The notes below the pieces were generated by a model. That model was not told where the DNA came from. It saw nothing but the letters and a program-made list of their open reading frames with translations, and did not search any database. Made by a program: the position numbers and the translations under genes. From assembly GCA_937896275.1 (NCBI GenBank), contig CALBMW010000748.1, positions 1-7,972 of the forward strand: a DNA stretch of 7,972 bases. Reading direction: 5' to 3'. Shown here in pieces: positions 5,819-7,972 of the stretch (the first letter of the stretch is position 1; each line of letters opens with the position of its first letter). This DNA comes from an uncultured Myxococcales bacterium. GTDB lineage: Bacteria > Myxococcota_A > Bradymonadia > UBA7976 > UBA1532.

Positions 5819-6604
5819 TCAACCACCATCGAGCGCCTCGACCTGCACGCCCCGGGGCACCTCCAGCTCAAAGGCCGCGTCCGGCAGATCCGGGTTCTGT
5901 CGGTGATCGACGACCTCGACGTCGATGCGGAGCTCCTCGGCGGGCGCCTCGAAGCGCAACCGCGTCGGCAGCGCCCCCGGTCCCTCACCGTCGAAGCGGC
6001 CCAGGCGGGCCTTCCAGCGCACCGCGTCCCCGCGCCAGACGGTGGTCTGCACCACGCGACGACCTTTGGGTTCGAAGTGGATACGTTGCCGCCCGCCGGG
6101 CCCCTCGAGGTCGAGCTGATACCAGCCCTCGTCGGCGTTCCAGCCCACCTTGGCCTGGGTGTGTGGCATCACCGGCACCACCCCGCGCAGCAGATCGTTC
6201 AGCTCGTGGGGTTCGAGCCGGATCGGCATCAGCTTGCCCAGGTTGCGGGGCGTCGCCGGCCCCTCGTAGAAGCGGTGCTCGTCCAACGCGTAGATGCGCA
6301 GGCGCTCGCCATCGCTCACCAGCGTCGACAGGGGCTGATCGAAGGGCGAGAGCGAGTCGACGCGCAGGTGGTCGGGCCGCCGCACCGCGACCAGCTGTCG
6401 CAGCTTCACCCGTTCGCTCCCGTGCCAGACCTCGAGCCGCAGTTGAGCGGTCAGGCTGCGCACCTGCTCGCCGCGCGTGGCCACGGCCGCCAGCAGCGGC
6501 GCCGGATCGGCCTGGAAGTCGTCGGGCCGCGCGAAGCGCCCCGGGCAGCCGACCAGCGTGACGGTGGCCAGCACCATCAGGGTCAACGAAAGTCGAGTGA
6601 TCAT
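5819..6604 (-). CDS. Outer-membrane-type lipoprotein, LolB/DUF4292-like
   Basis: A 261-residue lipoprotein precursor. The N-terminus has a short signal peptide (MITR followed by a hydrophobic core) ending in a lipobox, Leu17-Val18-Gly19-Cys20. Position +2 is proline rather than aspartate, so outer-membrane sorting is expected. The mature part reads as a beta-rich LolA/LolB-like fold: LTAQLRLEVW near residue 50, a segment resembling LRVDSLSPFDQPLSTLVSDG (75-94), then RFYEGPATPRNLGKLMPI. Relatives with this pattern are annotated as DUF4292 or LolB-like proteins that bind lipid or lipoprotein acyl chains; that function is not shown by sequence alone. The ATG overlaps the TPR gene's stop (ATGA, 6601-6604), so the two are probably co-translated and may act together at the envelope. 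An upstream extension of this frame to 6952 lies wholly inside the TPR gene and is discarded because the signal peptide starts exactly at 6604. Confidence 0.82.
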   Translation of the reverse strand: MITRLSLTLMVLATVTLVGCPGRFARPDDFQADPAPLLAAVATRGEQVRSLTAQLRLEVWHGSERVKLRQLVAVRRPDHLRVDSLSPFDQPLSTLVSDGERLRIYALDEHRFYEGPATPRNLGKLMPIRLEPHELNDLLRGVVPVMPHTQAKVGWNADEGWYQLDLEGPGGRQRIHFEPKGRRVVQTTVWRGDAVRWKARLGRFDGEGPGALPTRLRFEAPAEELRIDVEVVDHRQNPDLPDAAFELEVPRGVQVEALDGG

Positions 6605-7972
6605 CGGGACTTGCGCTTGCCCTTCTTGGTCCGCACCGTCGCGCGGCGCTTCTCGTATCGAGCCCGGGCCGCATCGTCGCCCGCGTGCTCGACCGCTGCA
6701 TCGTAGTGCGGCATCGCCTCGGGCAGGCGGCCGCGCGCGCCGATCACCTCGGCCAGGTGGAAGCGGATCTCGCCCTCCTCGGGCTGGGCGGCGGCGGCCT
6801 TCTGGAGCGCGGCCTCCGCCTCCTCCAGCCGGCCTTGCCGGAACAGCACCCAGCCCAGGGAGTCGACGATCGCCGGATCCTCCGGCCGCCGGCGCAGGGC
6901 CCGCCGGATGTAGCGCTCGGCCAACTCGAGCTGCTCGCCGCGCTCCGCCCACGTGAAGCCGACGTAGTTGAGCGCGCCCGCGTGATCGGCGTCGATCTCG
7001 ATGACGCGCCGCATCTCGAGCAGCGCGCCGTCCTCGTCGCCGCCGGCCTGGATCGTCAGCCCCAGCAGGTAGTGCAGGTTGGCGTCGTCGGGCCAGCGCG
7101 CCGAGGACCGCGCCAGCAGCCCGCGGGCCTCATCCAGCCGTTTGGCGGCGCGCAGCCCGCGGGCCAGGTCGAAGGCGATCTCGGCGGAGCCCGGGTCCTT
7201 GGCCTGGGCCGCAAAGAGCGCCCCCACGCCCTCCGCGACCCTGTCCTCGGCCAGGAAGCTCATGCCGAGCAGGCGCAGCGCCTCGGCCCGCAGCGGCGCG
7301 TCCTCGGGTACGCCGTCCAGGGCAGCCCGGGCCTCGTCGTAGCGCTGCACCTCGAGCAGCACCTGGGCGAGCAGCAGCCGAGCCGGCGCTTGCTCCGGAT
7401 GGTGCCCGATCAGCCACTCCAGCTCGTTGGCCGCGCCCAGCAGATCCTTCTGCTGCACCAGGATCGTGGCCACCATCAGCGAGCCCGCCGCCTCGTCCTC
7501 TCCGTGGCCGAGGACACGGGCCGCGGCCCGTCGCGCGAGGGCGCGGTCGCCGCCGTCGAGGGCCAGCGCCACCACGCGCTTGTCCAGATCGCGGTGCGCC
7601 GGGTTCTCGGGCTCCAGCGTCACGGCGTGGTCGAAGGCCTCGGCCGCCGGCGCTGATCGCCCGGCCTCGGCCCGCAACGTGCCCAGCCGGAACCAGGCCG
7701 CGGCCTGCGTCGGATCGAGCTCGACGGCGCGGCCATAGGCCTGCTCTGCCGCCTCGTCCTCCCCCGAGAGCTCGTCCGTGTGACCGCGCCCGTGCCAGGC
7801 GCTGGCGTCTTTGGGGTGCGCGGCCAGGTGCTCGGCGTAGAAGGCGCGCGCGCCCGCCAGATCGCCGCTCGCGATGAGGGCCTCGCCCAGCTGCCGTGCT
7901 GCTCGGGCGTCCTCGGGCGCGCAGCGCACGGCCTCGCGCGCCCGGACCACCGCCGCGTCCCATTGCCCAAGG
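6601..7972 (-). CDS. Tetratricopeptide repeat protein (5' end outside window)
   Basis: An all-helical TPR protein, 457 codons visible. A GTG at 7950 could be read as a start, but the frame continues upstream to the edge and those codons (LGQWDAAV) complete a TPR helix, so the true start is outside the window. Repeats of about 34 residues fill nearly the whole visible length. Clear units include AWHGRGHTDELSGEDEAAEQ, AWFRLGTLRAEAGRSAPAAE, LHYLLGLTIQAGGDEDGALL and VDSLGWVLFRQGRLEEAEAA, each followed by an acidic or proline turn such as DPTQ or QPEE. The last 20 residues are strongly basic (RYEKRR, TKKGKRKSR). TPR arrays are protein-binding scaffolds; no enzymatic motif is visible. Whether the protein is exported or a lipoprotein depends on the missing N-terminus. 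Coupling to the downstream lipoprotein suggests an envelope-assembly or secretion-related role, which is inference. Confidence 0.88.
   Translation of the reverse strand, partial: LGQWDAAVVRAREAVRCAPEDARAARQLGEALIASGDLAGARAFYAEHLAAHPKDASAWHGRGHTDELSGEDEAAEQAYGRAVELDPTQAAAWFRLGTLRAEAGRSAPAAEAFDHAVTLEPENPAHRDLDKRVVALALDGGDRALARRAAARVLGHGEDEAAGSLMVATILVQQKDLLGAANELEWLIGHHPEQAPARLLLAQVLLEVQRYDEARAALDGVPEDAPLRAEALRLLGMSFLAEDRVAEGVGALFAAQAKDPGSAEIAFDLARGLRAAKRLDEARGLLARSSARWPDDANLHYLLGLTIQAGGDEDGALLEMRRVIEIDADHAGALNYVGFTWAERGEQLELAERYIRRALRRRPEDPAIVDSLGWVLFRQGRLEEAEAALQKAAAAQPEEGEIRFHLAEVIGARGRLPEAMPHYDAAVEHAGDDAARARYEKRRATVRTKKGKRKSR

Noticed and set aside
6605..6952. N-terminal extension of the lipoprotein frame
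   Set aside because: It overlaps the TPR gene in another frame, is Arg/Gly/Pro-rich, and would bury the signal peptide and lipobox inside the protein.
7948..7950. GTG as the true start of the TPR gene
   Set aside because: The frame is open to the window edge and the preceding residues complete a TPR helix; no ribosome binding site can be seen before it.

Overview
The window is a compact stretch of very GC-rich bacterial DNA in which every supportable gene lies on the minus strand, so the genes read from right to left. Strong G/C bias at third codon positions, long Ala/Pro-rich linkers, TPR and lipoprotein genes, and an ECF-type sigma factor paired with a membrane-anchored partner suggest a Gram-negative of the Myxococcota/Deltaproteobacteria type. 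This is inference from style, since there is no rRNA or other taxonomic marker.

In transcription order the layout is as follows. (1) 7972-6601: a TPR-repeat protein whose 5' end lies outside the window. (2) 6604-5819: an outer-membrane-type lipoprotein of the LolB/DUF4292 kind, joined to the TPR gene by an ATGA stop/start overlap. (3) 5756-4137: a protein with an N-terminal GspE/MshE-type domain (MshEN), a long disordered linker and a small helical C-terminal region, without the ATPase domain usually found in GspE/MshE. (4) A 156-bp spacer, 4136-3981, holding one weak nested inverted repeat. (5) 3980-2964 and 2967-1942: two ATP-binding subunits of an Opp/Dpp-type peptide ABC importer, joined by a GTGA overlap, with no permease or binding protein in view. 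(6) 1900-1226: an ECF-like sigma-70 family factor. (7) 1229 to the left edge: its probable membrane-spanning anti-sigma partner, joined by an ATGA overlap and running off the window without a stop.

Three translationally coupled pairs are therefore visible: TPR/lipoprotein, OppD/OppF and sigma/anti-sigma. The first probably serves the cell envelope, the second energises peptide uptake through permeases encoded elsewhere, and the third is a signal-responsive transcription switch. Almost all of the window is coding. I see no tRNA, rRNA, CRISPR array, insertion sequence or integration site. I do not see a clearly new multigene system. The points most worth a second look are the stand-alone MshEN protein with altered c-di-GMP-binding motifs, the anti-sigma candidate without zinc ligands, and a pair of identical repeats containing nine-base homopolymers inside the OppF gene.
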